Shown piece after piece: positions 1-12,213 of a stretch of 64,000 nt of DNA. This stretch comes from Solen grandis. Lineage: Eukaryota > Mollusca > Bivalvia > Adapedonta > Solenidae. Location: assembly GCA_021229015.1 (NCBI GenBank), contig CM037777.1, forward strand, positions 23,849,567 through 23,913,566, written 5' to 3'. Below the pieces are notes generated by a model, which worked only from the letters and a program-made list of their open reading frames with translations, was not told the origin of the DNA and did no database searches. Position 1 is the first letter of the stretch. Each line of letters opens with the position of its first letter. The position numbers and the translations under genes are program-made.

Positions 1-404
1 TTTCTTAAATAATTTAGTAGTCTGTTTTAGGGTCAAAATTTCCAAACTCTGAAACTTTCGCTTAATTTAAGATAGCTAACGATATATGAATGACACCCTT
101 GTGGTATTGTTCGACTCGTCTCTAGAGAAGGGAATTGTTGGTTCGATTCTCACATTCTTACAAAATCAAGTCGATTAAAATTGTGTTTTTCTTTCGTGAC
201 ACTCATCATGTAGAGTATAATTTACAATTGGTCTGGATTCATCATTAGGATTGATACCATGCCATTTAAACACGTGACACTTAAGTGTTACATCAAGCCC
301 TTGATATACAAATGTTATTAGTTGTGTAGATCTATTTCATTTTATAACATCTTGTGTTCACAGGAATAAACATACTATTGTAAACAGTTTTATCTGCTTT
401 TCAG

Positions 405-1099
405 AACAACCAAGGTCATGTTTGGATCTCTACAGAGCAGACAAATACGTCAGGAGTGGTGTCTTTGTCATATTCACCCCTCGGAATGAATCCCTGGAGG
501 TATTCTGTCAGTTTGACTGTAACTCTGGCTACATGTTTCTGTCCTCAGAAAGTATGAGAACTGTACAATCCACCGATTTGCCCCTTGGGCCTGTTGACCA
601 TGTTGTCATCCGCCAACAGAGAAATGATGGTTCCCAGTTCGAATCCAGAATGGAACAGATATCTAGCTACAGACATCTACCGTTATCAGTTCAATTGAAC
701 CAACACGTGGGCTACAACAATATTCAAAACAAAAATATGGGTCCTTACTTGTACCTAGGATTCATCCCAAAAAGCAAAGTCAGTCGCGGGGACATCGAAG
801 GCTATAGTATCTTTGGACATGATATAAAATTTTCAAATTGCGATGGGAACCCAAACAGCTATTTTGCATTTCTGTTTAATCACAAAAACGCCAAGTTTAC
901 ATCTTATCGCCACGGCCCAACGCCAATCTCAAGAGAATGGATCAACAGGTCGAAGTCAGTTGCTGCATCTGCTTATTTGCCCTGTGGCTTCTTTGCGTCA
1001 TTTGAGATCCATTTTGGAGGATGTGGGGCATATGCCACCAGTAAACTGATGGATGACGTTTCTGGTGCAACTCTTGGTCTTCCATTTTCATATAAATAG
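405..1099 (+). CDS. Terminal exon of a secreted fibrinogen-like protein (unnamed)
   Basis: The reading frame opens right after a pyrimidine-rich acceptor (tatctgcttttcag, ending at 404), begins with two bases of a split codon, and runs about 231 codons to a TAG. It is therefore read as a last coding exon, not a complete gene. The start has a cysteine followed by a pattern of the type C-DLY-(x)-SGV-x-I-x-P ... V-C-F, then GYMFLSS. This resembles the first subdomain of fibrinogen-related or GON-like extracellular domains (family resemblance recalled, not searched). The later part is rich in Gly, Phe and Tyr, with three further cysteines and an FGGCGAY motif. No membrane segment is visible, and any signal peptide would lie in an upstream exon outside the window. 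The assignment to a domain family is tentative; that it is coding is much more certain. Confidence 0.6.
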
Positions 1100-1386
1100 A
1101 GCGTTTTCACAAGGAGAAAGTCCTGCAAGAAGATATTCGGATATGACCTTTTGGGAGATATTTTGACTTTATGCTACAAGAAGGGGAAGAAATCAGCCGA
1201 AATACATTTTTTTTTCTCCAAAAAAACTGTATCTAGCTATTTTCAAAAAGTCTGTTCCAGTATTTCAGTTATTTTTCATTTCATACTTAAAAAGGTAGGG
1301 GCAAAGATATGATGATATCATTGGGGATTTTCGATGGACGGTTGTTTTGTCTGAGATCAACACTACTCTTGTATTCAATCTGAACA

Positions 1387-1396
1387 AATAAATAAA
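1387..1396 (+). promoter_or_regulatory. Overlapping polyadenylation signals AATAAATAAA
   Basis: Two overlapping AATAAA hexamers lie about 290 bases after the stop codon of the 405-1099 exon and are the nearest canonical signals downstream. They plausibly end that transcript, with a 3' UTR of roughly 300 bases. Confidence 0.45.
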
Positions 1397-1399
1397 CAC

Positions 1400-2636
1400 T
1401 CTCAACAACTGATTAAATCAAATATACACATATGTACATGCCAGCTTATGCATTTTATATAAGCCTTGTAAAATAATAGAAAAATAATCTAAAAGATCTG
1501 TTTACCAGCATGTAAGTGTCATTTTTGATTTTGTCTTTGTTTGAGTCAAAAGGTCGCCATTGTTGTTGTTTATGGGAACGTTTTAGGTGTACATTTTAGA
1601 GTGACTAATTGTATCGTTAAAATTGTGATTTATATGTTCCTATGAAAGGTTATTCATCGAATGGTATAAGAATACTATACTGACAAACATTGGTTTTCTA
1701 TACTAAAGAGCCATGCACACTCAATTTTTTTTTTGTGTTTGTTTTTTAGTAAGAGCTGTGTTGACATGAGATAATACAATGACCACGATAGAACAAATGA
1801 TTACTATCACGACACATATACGGGGGCGGAAGCGGCGTACATCCCCTCCATCCTAAATACCGGCTAAGATGTGTTTAGAATACGTAAATTCACATATTAC
1901 TTTTTATGTGACAATTAAATATTATGCTCAATTCGCCGCCCCCTCTCCGACCAACACGTACGGCAATCTTCATAGGTCAGCCCCACCACCTACACCCTCC
2001 ATTTTTTACATTTACGTTGCTGGATAAAATGCGTATCTTCTTCCCTAAATTGATACCCTTTACAAAATGCCGTTATATTTAGTTAAATGCAAGTAAATTC
2101 ACAGCTTCATGGCGACTACTGGCTCCGTGTTCTCATCCTAAAGTATAATTTTCATGCTCAAACTTAAAGAGGACCTGTATATTTAATAAAGATTTGAGCG
2201 TGATAATTGGGTTTCAGCCTGGGGGACTAGGTATGGTTTTCATATGAATGGGGGTTATCAAAATAATAACATCAATTCATTAACGTAGTTTACATTCTAT
2301 TAGACCACTCGAAAGTCAATCTAATGGGAAACATAATCTCAATGGAAACAGTTTCACAGTGGTCTTGAATGTTTTGATAAGTAATAGTACCTGATTAGCC
2401 TTTTACCTGATCTGGCTGGATTCCATCAACAAAACTTACCGATAAGTCAAACTTAAATAAATACACTGGAGCGAATTCCATCATTATTATCTCTCTGATA
2501 AAAAATACCTTTCAAGAGCTATACGTGCTGTTGGTGGAATTCGAGTCTGGTTCTAGACCGGACCCTTGAAAGTTTTAAGATGTTTTATTTTGTCATGAAT
2601 TAGTTTCGAACCAATACAAATAGTGTACTTTAAGTT
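1400..2636. other. Intergenic sequence, nothing recognised
   Basis: AT-rich sequence with no open frame of interest, no splice-bounded exon and no repeat that I can match elsewhere in the window. Confidence 0.5.
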
Positions 2637-2638
2637 AA

Positions 2639-2848
2639 GGTGTCTGGACAGTGTAGTGACACGCATTTCGCTTTTCACCACTGCGTCCGGAGTTCGATCC
2701 TAGTCTTGTACGAAAGAGGGCGCGGTTGTCGCCCGTCCAGACACGTGGATATTTCTCAGGTACCCGGGCTTCCTTCCACAATAACGACACAACCTAGGCC
2801 ACGATCCATTTCACCGAGAGCGATTTACATTTGTTGTAAAAAAAAAGT
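2639..2848 (+). mobile_element. tRNA-derived SINE
   Basis: The first ~70 bases have the layout of a tRNA-derived RNA polymerase III promoter: an A-box-like stretch at the start and a B-box-like ggagttcgatcc at 2689-2700. A body follows whose ctcaggtacccgggcttcc / ccacaataacgac portion looks like the conserved central domain of invertebrate SINEs. An A-run at 2838-2846 closes it. It is not a functional tRNA because the two sides of the cloverleaf do not pair. No second copy of this exact family was seen in the window. Confidence 0.6.
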
Positions 2849-3957
2849 TTAAACGTTTTTAACATTAAGCTTTTTATGTGTCTATAAAATGCTTTGGTCT
2901 AAATTTTTTTCAGGCAACGTAAATTTTGGAAATGCATACATTTGGTACTTTCTCACGTGTCCGCTAGAATTAAACTAATGTATACAGAAATTGTGATGGT
3001 CCACTTTTGACATTGAACGTTGAAAAGTAAAACGGTAAAAAAGTAACAAATCAGATAGTTGGTCCTTTATGTTACGTTTCATATCATCTCTGTGTCTTGT
3101 CTTTTTTTTTCTAGTCCCAAACCCATCATCAATCATCCAGTGACATCCACTATGACGCAAAACCCAATTCCTAGAAAGATTCACGCATCGTCAAATGATA
3201 ATAATATAGTTGTACTACATGGAGGTTATCTATTCAGAAAGAAATAGAATGTATTACTGCTATTCGTTGCCGGATGTGTAATTACCGCGTGTGTCCTGAG
3301 TATTTAAAAGTTACGAAAGAGGCAGAATATATTTAAAACAGGATGTGGAAAACAGTAGTTGGCAGAATACATCAAAACAGAATGTGACAAGCATATGCGA
3401 TGAACCAACAGCCATGCAGACGACACACTTTTGTAATGATGAATTCCATGTGGTTGGTGGTAAACATGCCCAGAAACCGCCGGTGGTTTGACGAATAAAA
3501 CATAAAACGTGGTAAATTCAAATTTGAATAAAACCATACATATAACCAACATTAATTCTTAATAAAGAAGACGTGGAATGCATGATAAATATTTTGGGAA
3601 TTAATCCTAAATTGAAGATATTGAAATGTTGAAGTAATTCTAATTGTCTAATTAGGCTGCCAAATATATTAAACCTTTACGTGATATAGATTAGCAAACA
3701 CAAGAGAGACTGTCTGATCAGGGTCTTCGCTGTTTGCACGGATTAGTTGCTCAGAATTTTCAGTCTGTTCGAAAAAAAAAAAAAGATATATTGTTTCATG
3801 TGAAATTTTTATTCATACAAGTTCATTAAGTCATACATTTGTACATAAATATTCATGAGGTAAAGGGTTAAAACATGCTTTCGCGTAAAATGAGAATCTC
3901 TTTATTTGAACAGAAAATAAAAGTCTATGTTCTTGAAATATGATCTTAAGAAAAAAA

Positions 3958-4034
3958 AAGTGCCAATCGGCCGAGTGATTTGAGAGTCCGCTATAATCGC
4001 AAGTTCGTGTGTTCGATTCCCGGCTCGAATTCCA
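3958..4034 (+). repeat. tRNA-like sequence (Leu/Ser-type A box), pseudogene or SINE head
   Basis: The stretch contains aatcggccgagtgatttgag (close to the TGGCCGAGTGG A box of Leu/Ser tRNAs) and gtgttcgattccc (a B box) with normal spacing. The presumed acceptor strands pair poorly, so a working tRNA gene is unlikely. No SINE body was recognised downstream. Best read as a tRNA pseudogene or a truncated SINE. Confidence 0.4.
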
Positions 4035-4419
4035 CAAACAATATTAAGCGCATAATAATATTTAGATTATTAAGCTAGGTAAATACATATTCGACTATAA
4101 CTAATTTATGAAATATTCAAGTACATGATTCAGCTGAAACGAATAATTATGTAATAACAATAATTGTTAAGAAATGAAATATTTTCGTATTTTATTAGTA
4201 AAACAAGATTAATGAAATTCGCCCTTAAGTGTTCAAGTTTTACTTAGCGTTAAGAATTGTGAGTGGATTTGACCCCGATCGCAATATATCTAATGGTAAT
4301 ATATATATAATGGCACTGTTATACGAGTAATTAGAAATTCATACGAGTCTCGTTTAATTTCATACGAGTGTCAAAATAGCTCTTTAGCATCTTTCTGCGA
4401 TTTTCCTGTGACGTTTGCA

Positions 4420-4484
4420 CGATATCGTACGAGCTACATATCTATGTGACCACACAAAAATAATTGTGAGCTCGTACGAATTTG
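4420..4484. repeat. Short inverted repeat with CGTACGAGCT arms
   Basis: cgtacgagct and agctcgtacg (inner ends around 4437 and 4468) are exact inverted copies separated by about 30 bases. Just upstream the word atacgagt recurs three times (4321-4370). The stretch could be the edge of a small inverted-repeat element. No matching partner was found nearby. Confidence 0.35.
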
Positions 4485-4553
4485 TTATATTTCTAGGAGA
4501 TTCCATAGTCATTCGATTTCATTACATCTACGGACAGCGCACGAGTAACGTGA

Positions 4554-4940
4554 ATGAAGCATAATGTAGATGTTGCAATTATAGGACTGCCACTCAAGAG
4601 GCCCAAGGGTTCTGCTGAGGCGGGGTCTGTGCCCCCATCAGGGGTCAAGAAGGATTGTCAGACTGTGATATCCAGGAATGAAAATCAAGGAATCCTAACA
4701 GGCCCTGATTGTGATCTCTCTGGCAAATCTGCTTGCCCAACTGTTACATGTACATATTATCCAGTCTCCCCCTCTGATAGTTCTGCTGTACCCCTCAAAC
4801 AAGACAAACTTCCCCAGGTGGAGACAGAAGTAGTTACTCAGACTCCTGAACAGTATGTCATTCCAGCAAGAAGGGCTGACTCTTTGAACCCTCTTGCGGA
4901 GCCATTCACTCCACGACGACCAGTAAGAAGAAGGATTTAG
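4554..4940 (+). CDS. Proline/arginine-rich ORF next to LTR-element 3' end
   Basis: A 128-codon ORF begins at an ATG and ends at TAG. The C-terminus has NPLAEPFTPRRPVRRR, a basic, proline-rich tail like those that end retrotransposon polyproteins (recalled similarity, weak). The protein has four scattered cysteines but no recognised enzyme motif. About 760 bases after the stop lies a candidate polypurine tract and LTR (5701-6072), so the ORF is most simply the last coding part of a truncated Ty3/gypsy-like element. A chance ORF or a host gene piece remains possible. Confidence 0.35.
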   Translation: MKHNVDVAIIGLPLKRPKGSAEAGSVPPSGVKKDCQTVISRNENQGILTGPDCDLSGKSACPTVTCTYYPVSPSDSSAVPLKQDKLPQVETEVVTQTPEQYVIPARRADSLNPLAEPFTPRRPVRRRI

Positions 4941-5700
4941 TCCCAAGAAATTCAATCCAGACGAATGGATTTTGTGAAACTTCTGTCACCTGTTTATATG
5001 TCTACCCCTGTTTTTATTAAAGGTAATAACATTAGCTGAAGATATTGAGGATGTTACTATTGATTTTAGTGTTTTTAAAAGTTTTATTAGTGTTGTTAAT
5101 GTAAGGGGTACTAAGAGTTTGAATATGATTTGTATGGTTTTATGAGGTAAAGCTTTTACACAAAGTTTCATGCATATTTGTGTTAGCCCGTATTCATGTA
5201 AAAAGAATGGCTGTTTATGGGAAACATTTCTGTATGTCCTATGACTTCAGTATAATTTCAAAGTTTTCGGCACCATCTTTCATTTCTCGTATATCGTGTA
5301 CTATAATGGTTACGTTGTTGTAGTAATATTAATGTTTTGTTGAATAACAAATCTTTGTGCCAGTGTAGAAAATTAAAACGCTAATTTCACCTTTTTTCAA
5401 GTGATCTTTAATGTTATTAATATAAAAAATATATTTATATATATTTCCTTACCTTTCAAGTAGATTTGAGCTCTTATAAGCTATTTCTGTTTGTTTAGAT
5501 ATATACTAGTCTTCTGACCTATAGACATAGAGTTAGTTACATTAGTCCGCTGTAGCAGTTTACTTTTTGTGTTGTATAAACGTTTCTGTTACTCCTGATA
5601 TTGTTGAACTTAACAGTTCCCAATTTTTCCTTTTATTTGGTGGACTGAGCTTTATGTTGTCACATAAAGTGGTGTAAAATGTTGGGACGACATTTTTCCT

Positions 5701-6072
5701 AAGAGGGGGGGGATGTCACAGGGTCATATCGTCTTTGTATATAACTAATATAACTATGAAATGAATTCCTATTATTACGCTGTAGATGTTATGTTGTGAT
5801 GTTATCGTTAGTTCCTTATCTACATCATTTATCACTTATCTGCATCATCATTCATCTGGCATGCACTTCATTTGTTTTTGGACATTTCGTATCACCTGTG
5901 GTCATTCATTTCTTACCAATATTCACTTAACCTGTTTTGGTAACCCCTAACCTATATTTAGAATTCCCGCGGTGAAAGGTTCACGCATGTGCACTTCACA
6001 ATACAAGCTTATGGATGGCTGACGCCACTATCTGGCTCTCTCGAGTTATTTGTTCGCATATTGCGTATTACA
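5701..6072 (+). mobile_element. Candidate polypurine tract and 3' LTR of a retrotransposon
   Basis: A purine run (aagagggggggga, 5701-5713) is followed directly by TGTCACAGGG, the usual arrangement where a retrotransposon's plus-strand primer abuts its 3' LTR. An LTR beginning TGT at 5714 and ending in ACA (tattaca near 6072) would be about 359 bp. The right edge is a guess. No matching 5' LTR or reverse transcriptase is in the window, so the element would be a 3' fragment. Confidence 0.35.
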
Positions 6073-6094
6073 GACCTCAGACCCCATACCCGAG

Positions 6095-6190
6095 TAGAAC
6101 TCATGACCGGGAAACCAGGAGGAAGACCGGTGACATAGAAAAAATCCCAAATACTTGAAATACAGTCGGTTGGACGTTAAACCCATTTTC
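6095..6190 (+). mobile_element. Diverged SINE tail
   Basis: The segment ...acttgaaatacagtcggttggacgttaaaccc matches, with changes, the 3' tails of the other SINEs in this window (for example around 11800 and, inverted, 44930). The body upstream is too decayed to follow. Confidence 0.4.
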
Positions 6191-6199
6191 TTTTTCAAA

Positions 6200-8960
6200 A
6201 CATAAATCGACCGAATTACTTATCTGGTCAATATGAGAAAATAAAGTATATGTTAACAGGATCATTGATTGGTTGGTTATGAAAAGACTAATGTTAAACA
6301 AATATTACAACACGTACTAAACATGAAGATAATACAACAACTATTCTACTACCCAGAGTTTGTTTTTAAAATAAGATAAATCCACCCGGTACATTTTCTT
6401 AAAGTTACCATATAGATTGACATATTTTCTTACATATATACTCGTAAGTATGCTATTTTTGTACTGATAAAAATAAATCCATATTTTGCCACAAAGCGAA
6501 AATACAAGAAATAACCAGTCACTCGCATTGTCAGAACATTGTTTGGAAACCATAATTGTCATAATGAGCATATACAGGAACAAGATCAAGTCACAAATTA
6601 GGACGTAATAAAGGTTTATTCTGTTTAGTCTATATAAGTCTATATAAAATCGAATATCTATGAGAAAAAGTTTTAGACTTGCCGCAAAGGTTGTCCCTTG
6701 TTATTCGTAAATATTGGAGACATTTTACTGATTTTGATAAAAATTATACTGATTTCCTCCTTTGATTTAAACAAAGGATAACACAATTGCTTTAAAGGAA
6801 ATAAAACAAAACCAAGATACAAATAGTGACAATTTTAATATCTTTGACAAAATAATAGTCACCAGAAGTTAGTTTCAAAGAGGTGCAAAATGCATAGGGG
6901 AAGTATTATGCTTCTGGAATTGAAATACATATTTTTTTAATGGATTTCAACCAATCACTAAAAATCAGAAATAGTTCTTAGCGCTTAGCGTTCTCAATGG
7001 CTAATGGGCCCGGCTGGTTATCAACTTTTCACAAATGTAACTGGTCATGAGAATTGTGTGCGGAACAAGAGATACTGATTGATTGCTATGTTAAGGTACC
7101 GGAATAATATACAATTTACCAGTGCAGTAAATGACCAAGCATGCCGCAGAATATCTCTTTTAAAAAGATTTCTAGTTTCTAATTTATGAGGGAAAGATAA
7201 TCTGTCAAGCGCTATAATCACATCGCAAGACACATGGAAAGACGACAATGATTATTTCCCTTGAGTTTAGAGTCACTCTTCAGCGGTTGAAATGCTTTTG
7301 CTATAACCTCCGTTAATTCGAAATAAGCCTTTTCTAAACTGACAATTAACGCGGATGGTGTTAGTGGTTTCTTCTAACAATCGTAATTAAAACCGATTTG
7401 TAATACGAAAGGATGAATACTCGGATATTTCGTATAACTGTATTATATTATTATTTTGATACATTCATCAGGATGAGATTTAGTCCTGCAAACTTTTTGA
7501 AAGAAATATACGAGTTGATGCCTACTCTTCACCAATAACGGGATATGCCCTGTTGGACCCTGCAAGACACTTGTCAGAAGTTATAACTCAAAAGTTGGTA
7601 CTCAAAAGCAGTTCATCCTAGTAATACGTTAGCTGGTGCCATTAAAGTGTTTGACATCCCCAGCAGAGTTTCAGTATCAGTAACAATATCGATAAGCACC
7701 TGTTTGGAATGTCGATATCATGACAACGTAGCTAACACTGTCTTTCAGTGCAGTGACCCTGTTTTTACATGTAGTTAGAACTGCATGTTTTTTGATCCAG
7801 AGGTGGATGGCATTGTTGAAGCACCAATTGATGTGTTGGAAGAATCAGACTTCATCTACAGTACCATTAACAACCGCAATGCCAGGCCGATGACTGAGAC
7901 TTTCGTTAGACTTTCACTGTCTTCGGAACTAGTACAATCCCTCTTGAATAAAACATCAGTATACATGTATATGTATTCTTGAAATAGATAGAACGAAAAT
8001 GACTATATTACTCACAGGATAGATTCAAATGATGGAGAAAATACTGGTGCCCATTTTAATTTTACTTTTATTATAGTAATGTTGCACAAGCAGATTAGTT
8101 TCAAATCATTGTATGATTTTTGACAGGGTATGTATTGAAAATAATAAACTGAAATACCGGTAATTAGGAGATACACGTTAATGTATTTCTTGTTAAACTC
8201 AGATAAATAACAATGCGATATAAGAAATTCTGTTTTAGGCCATCACACTGTTCCAAAATAATTCACATGGTATCTCAAATGTACGTGTTCAGGCTTTACA
8301 TAAACATATAATCCACTTCTGATCTGCCAAAATCTGCTTAGAATATTTATTTATTAATGTATAGACCTTTCCAGAGGATCGGCAATATCCGGTATAAGTC
8401 GCTAATTCAAATTAACCAATTAAGTGACTGGGGTAAATATCAAATACATGTTTATTTCCCATTGAGGAATGTGTGGAATTGTTACACCAGCACGTAGATA
8501 AGGTGTTCGGGAAGTGCTCGTGGGTTTATGACTCATTTCGGGGTTAAATGGTCTATTTCTGTAAAGTAATAGGTTTAATTTTTTTCTTTAAAAAAAGTTT
8601 TTTTCAGAAGAAATATTTAAGGACAAATAAATCAGATATCAGTTTCCATGGCAGATTTAGAAAAGATAATACTTTGATTTCAGACTTATATGATGTTAAT
8701 ACGTTCAGTTAGTAATATTATACCATAATTGTTGTTACTTTTAAATAAAAATTATAATATATAAAAGATTACACATTGTTTCAAGAAATAACTTTAATAA
8801 CAAATTTATATTAAAAGTAATAATAGTATTTGATTTCTCGCCGTTTAATAATTAATGTGTATGTATATGCTATGTATAAAGAATAAATTAATGGGTACTG
8901 AAAAAGTAGTAAACAATATTAAATATGTATTAAAATATACATTTTACCTTGACATTACAT
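6200..8960. other. Non-coding; left edge of the gene-scale duplication
   Basis: No gene is visible. From about 7880 the sequence can be followed in a second copy near 27190 (for example ccctcttgaataaaa at ~7938 and ~27234). The duplication that carries the two PTGR1-like genes therefore extends past their 3' ends by at least 1 kb. Confidence 0.4.
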
Positions 8961-9049
8961 TATTTTATTTGTGCGCCTTTCTGAGAAAAAAAATCGCTGA
9001 TTTTATAATTTATGTTGTGACAAACTAGCCGAAATCAGCCGATCGCACA

Positions 9050-9282
9050 CTACACTTTCACAACTGCCTTTCCAAAGTTTTTGCCCTCAAATAGTTCAAT
9101 AAAAGCTCCTGGCATCTTGTGAAATCCCGTTGTTATGTGTTCCTTGTATTTTATGTTCCCTCGTAGAACCCATTCCGACAGCTGTTTTATTCCTTCCGGT
9201 AATAGGTGTCCATATTTGGTCATCATGTCAAAACCTTCCACAAAAAGCTGCATCATATTTACTTTGTGAAACGGATAAGGTC
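9050..9282 (-). CDS. PTGR1-like: PTGR1-like copy A, exon 8 (C-terminus)
   Basis: A 233-base terminal exon after ttttttccag|. It reads from PYPFHKVNMM to WVLRGNIKYKEHITTGF and ends EGKNFGKAVVKV-stop (TAG). The ending matches the family C-terminus (GK-x-x-VKV/A). The frame joins correctly to exon 7. Confidence 0.9.
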
Positions 9283-9479
9283 CTGGAAAAAAGTGAAAGC
9301 TATCTCTTAAAACCAATACGTTTAAGAGAGTCTACAGAAATCAATGTAAGCCGGACGTTAGATAAATCTCAGCTTTCATGATTCAGTTAATTAAATCGCT
9401 TTTGATTCAAGTGAAAATGTATTGTGATATTCATGATGCCAGAAATACGGAAATAAGTAATTGACGTTTTACACACATA

Positions 9480-9502
9480 CAGAGAGAGAGAGAGAGAGAG
9501 AG
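9480..9502. repeat. (GA)n microsatellite
   Basis: About 11 uninterrupted GA units in intron 7 of copy A. Confidence 0.9.
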
Positions 9503-9548
9503 GACATAAATATATGGATATTGGAACAAATATAGTGCAAAGCCTTAC

Positions 9549-9657
9549 CTGTTGGGGTGACCTTGACGTAATTGTAGGTACTTATTCCCCCACAGATTGC
9601 AATCCGGCCAAACAGTCGCATATGTTGTAGCACAGAGGAGGTGAAGTCTCCCCCGAC
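9549..9657 (-). CDS. PTGR1-like: PTGR1-like copy A, exon 7
   Basis: A 109-base exon from gccag| to aacag|gtaagg reads VGGDFTSSVLQHMRLF, then [13 protein letters not shown]. This is the segment with the conserved GRIA-CG-ISTYN strand. It ends in phase 1, matching exon 8. Confidence 0.9.
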
Positions 9658-9852
9658 CTGGCATTAGTATATATTTGAAAGGACAAATAAAGCGACGGTT
9701 CCTATAGATACGGTTGAAATAAATCAAGAAAATAAATATTTAATGTTAAATATTAGCATATTTTAATGTTAAACGTACTGAGCGAATTAACAGGTTCTAC
9801 CTTACTATAAAAGTAATGGATATTAAAAAAATACACAAGGGTCAGGACTGCC

Positions 9853-10925
9853 ACAAAATACGCCCATCATGGTATGGGGACTCTCAGAAATAGCTCAGAG
9901 AAACAAGCTACTGTCCATAAATAAGCAACATAATTCCAAAATCCCATTAGTTACTGAATGTTAATCATAAAAAAAAATGTTGATACATTTCTATTAATTA
10001 ACTGCAAGATCTGACAACACCTCATAGGGTCTAAGGACTAGGGACAAGCAAATTTTCAAGTATGTTGTGTACATCAAGGGCCATAACTTCAAAGTCATTC
10101 ACGCAATAATGCTGAATATCGAACTCATCCGCGATTTTATAGCCATGCACATGCGTGGAAAGTTTGAAAAGGATTGGTCTAACGGTATTGAAGTAAGAGC
10201 CCAGACAATCACAATTTCAAGTATTTTGTGTACTCAAGGGCCATAACTTCTAAGTCATTCACGCGATAATGCTGGATATCGAACTCATCCGATATTATGG
10301 CCATGCACGTGTGTGAAAAGTTTGAAAAGGATTGGGCTAACGGTATTGAAGTTAGAGCCTGGACAATCACAATTTCAAGTATTTTGTGTACATCAAGGGC
10401 CATAACTTCTAAGTCATTCACGCGATAATGCTGGATATCGAACTCATCCGCAATATTATGGCCATGCACATGTGTGAAAAGTTTGAAAAGGATTGGCAGG
10501 TATTGAAGTTAGAGCCCGGACAATCACAATTTCAAGTATTTTGTGTAGTCAAGGGCCATAACTTCTAAGTCATTCACGCGATAATGCTGGATATCGAACT
10601 CATCCGAGATATTATGGCCATGCACATGTGTGGAAAGTTTGAAAAGGATTGGGCAAACGGTATTGAAGTTAGAGCCCGGACAATCACAATTTCAAGTATT
10701 TTGTGTACGTCAAGGGCCATAACTTCTAAGTCATTCACGCGATAATGCTGGATATCGAACTCATCCGAGATATTATGGCCATGCACATGTGTGGAAAGTT
10801 TGAAAAGGATTGGGCAAACAGTATTGAAGTTAGAGCCCGGACAACAAATGTTCCACGCCCGCCCACCCACCCACCCGCCGTGAGTGTTCACATAATACGC
10901 CCATCTTAAGATGGGCGTATAATAA
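9853..10925. mobile_element. Non-autonomous element with 160-bp core repeats and ATACGCCCATC ends
   Basis: The element starts with atacgcccatc (from 9858) and ends with a perfect 26-base palindrome at 10894-10919, whose second half is the inverted copy of that start. Between them lie about five ~160-bp tandem repeats. The plan (short inverted ends, a tandem core, a terminal palindrome) resembles the bivalve Pearl/Helentron-derived elements, whose core monomers are also about 160 bp (recalled family knowledge, homology not checked). It sits in an intron of copy A, and the matching intron of copy B is short and lacks it. Confidence 0.65.
10042..10842. repeat. Five tandem ~160-bp monomers
   Basis: Units begin near 10042, 10205, 10364, 10521 and 10681, each 157-163 bp and containing caagggccataacttc, gatatcgaactcatccg and gtttgaaaaggattgg. 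The last four units are very alike and the first is more diverged, as expected of an array growing from one side. ORFs across it come from the repeat length and are not genes. Confidence 0.9.
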
Positions 10926-11034
10926 TAATTAAGCTTTAATGAGTGTCATTTGAGACATGACAAAAATTATCGAACATTACAACTTCGATACCAGAATTCT
11001 GAACTGAACTGGTTTAGGAAATGAAGCACTGTTA

Positions 11035-11430
<396 letters not shown>

Positions 11431-11612
11431 TGATACATGTATGTTGTTAAAACATAAAAGTAACTGTTTTTCGCTTTTGCTATTGACCCATTTTTTTTCA
11501 TCAGAGTTCGACCAATCAGAAACGCACCTGCTTAAATACAGTGTTCTCGCTGGCTAATGGTCCAGGCTTGTTTACTTACTTTTCACAATGTTACTGGACA
11601 TGAAAACTGTGT

Positions 11613-11848
11613 AAAGTCGCTGACTTTAACACTCACTCAGTCCCTCACCGCGTAGGTTCGAATCCCGGCAGGGTCATTCGGATTTTTTATGTGAGGAAGC
11701 CTTCCATCTGGCTTGCGGTGGGTCGATGGTTCTACCCGAATGCCTCCATGCATTCGGGGTCTTCCTTCACCTGTAATTAGCCGGACGTCACTATATGACT
11801 GAAATACTGTCGAAGCGACGGTAAACTCAAATAGTCATGTCAAGTCAA
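11613..11848 (+). mobile_element. tRNA-derived SINE, 5'-truncated
   Basis: B box ggttcgaatcc at 11655-11665, then a body with gaggaagccttccatctggcttgcggtgggtcg and the tail atgactgaaatactgtcgaagcgacggtaaactcaaatagtc. The same element occurs inverted and more complete at 26878-27125. This copy lacks the A-box part. Confidence 0.8.
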
Positions 11849-12213
11849 TACTGTTTACAAATTCAGAGATACAGACTGTTTTCTATGTAACGGTACTGGG
11901 ATTAAGTACAAATTTTACAGTTTAGCTTGTGCTTTTCACAAATATTACCTTCTCCAAAAGTTATGAGAAAAAATGTATTCATTTTACAATGTTGCCTCCA
12001 CAAAAAAACGTCCAGAACGCATCAATCAATATACATTTACAGCCTATGTTTACTTATTTTTGAGTCCCGATATTATGTGTCTCGGCTTTTAGTCTACTGT
12101 CCATTTATGGTAGAATAATGCGAGAATCTGTATCATTAATTCGGTCCCTAAACAAATTAATACCATTTTTTATTAAGTTATTATTTCTGTTATACTTAAT
12201 TTTCTATAATTTT

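Noticed and set aside
3958..4034. Functional tRNA gene
   Set aside because: A and B boxes are present but acceptor strands do not pair. The same applies to 60345-60418.
7785..7982. 65-codon ORF MFFDPEVDGIVEAP...
   Set aside because: No motif, no splice signals; part of the non-coding block duplicated near 27.2 kb where the frame is not kept.
10042..10842. CRISPR array
   Set aside because: Repeats are contiguous ~160-bp monomers without spacers in a eukaryotic genome.
10209..10891. ORFs of ~86-105 codons on the minus strand with repeated protein wording
   Set aside because: They arise from the ~160-bp tandem monomers, shift frame between units and have no independent support.
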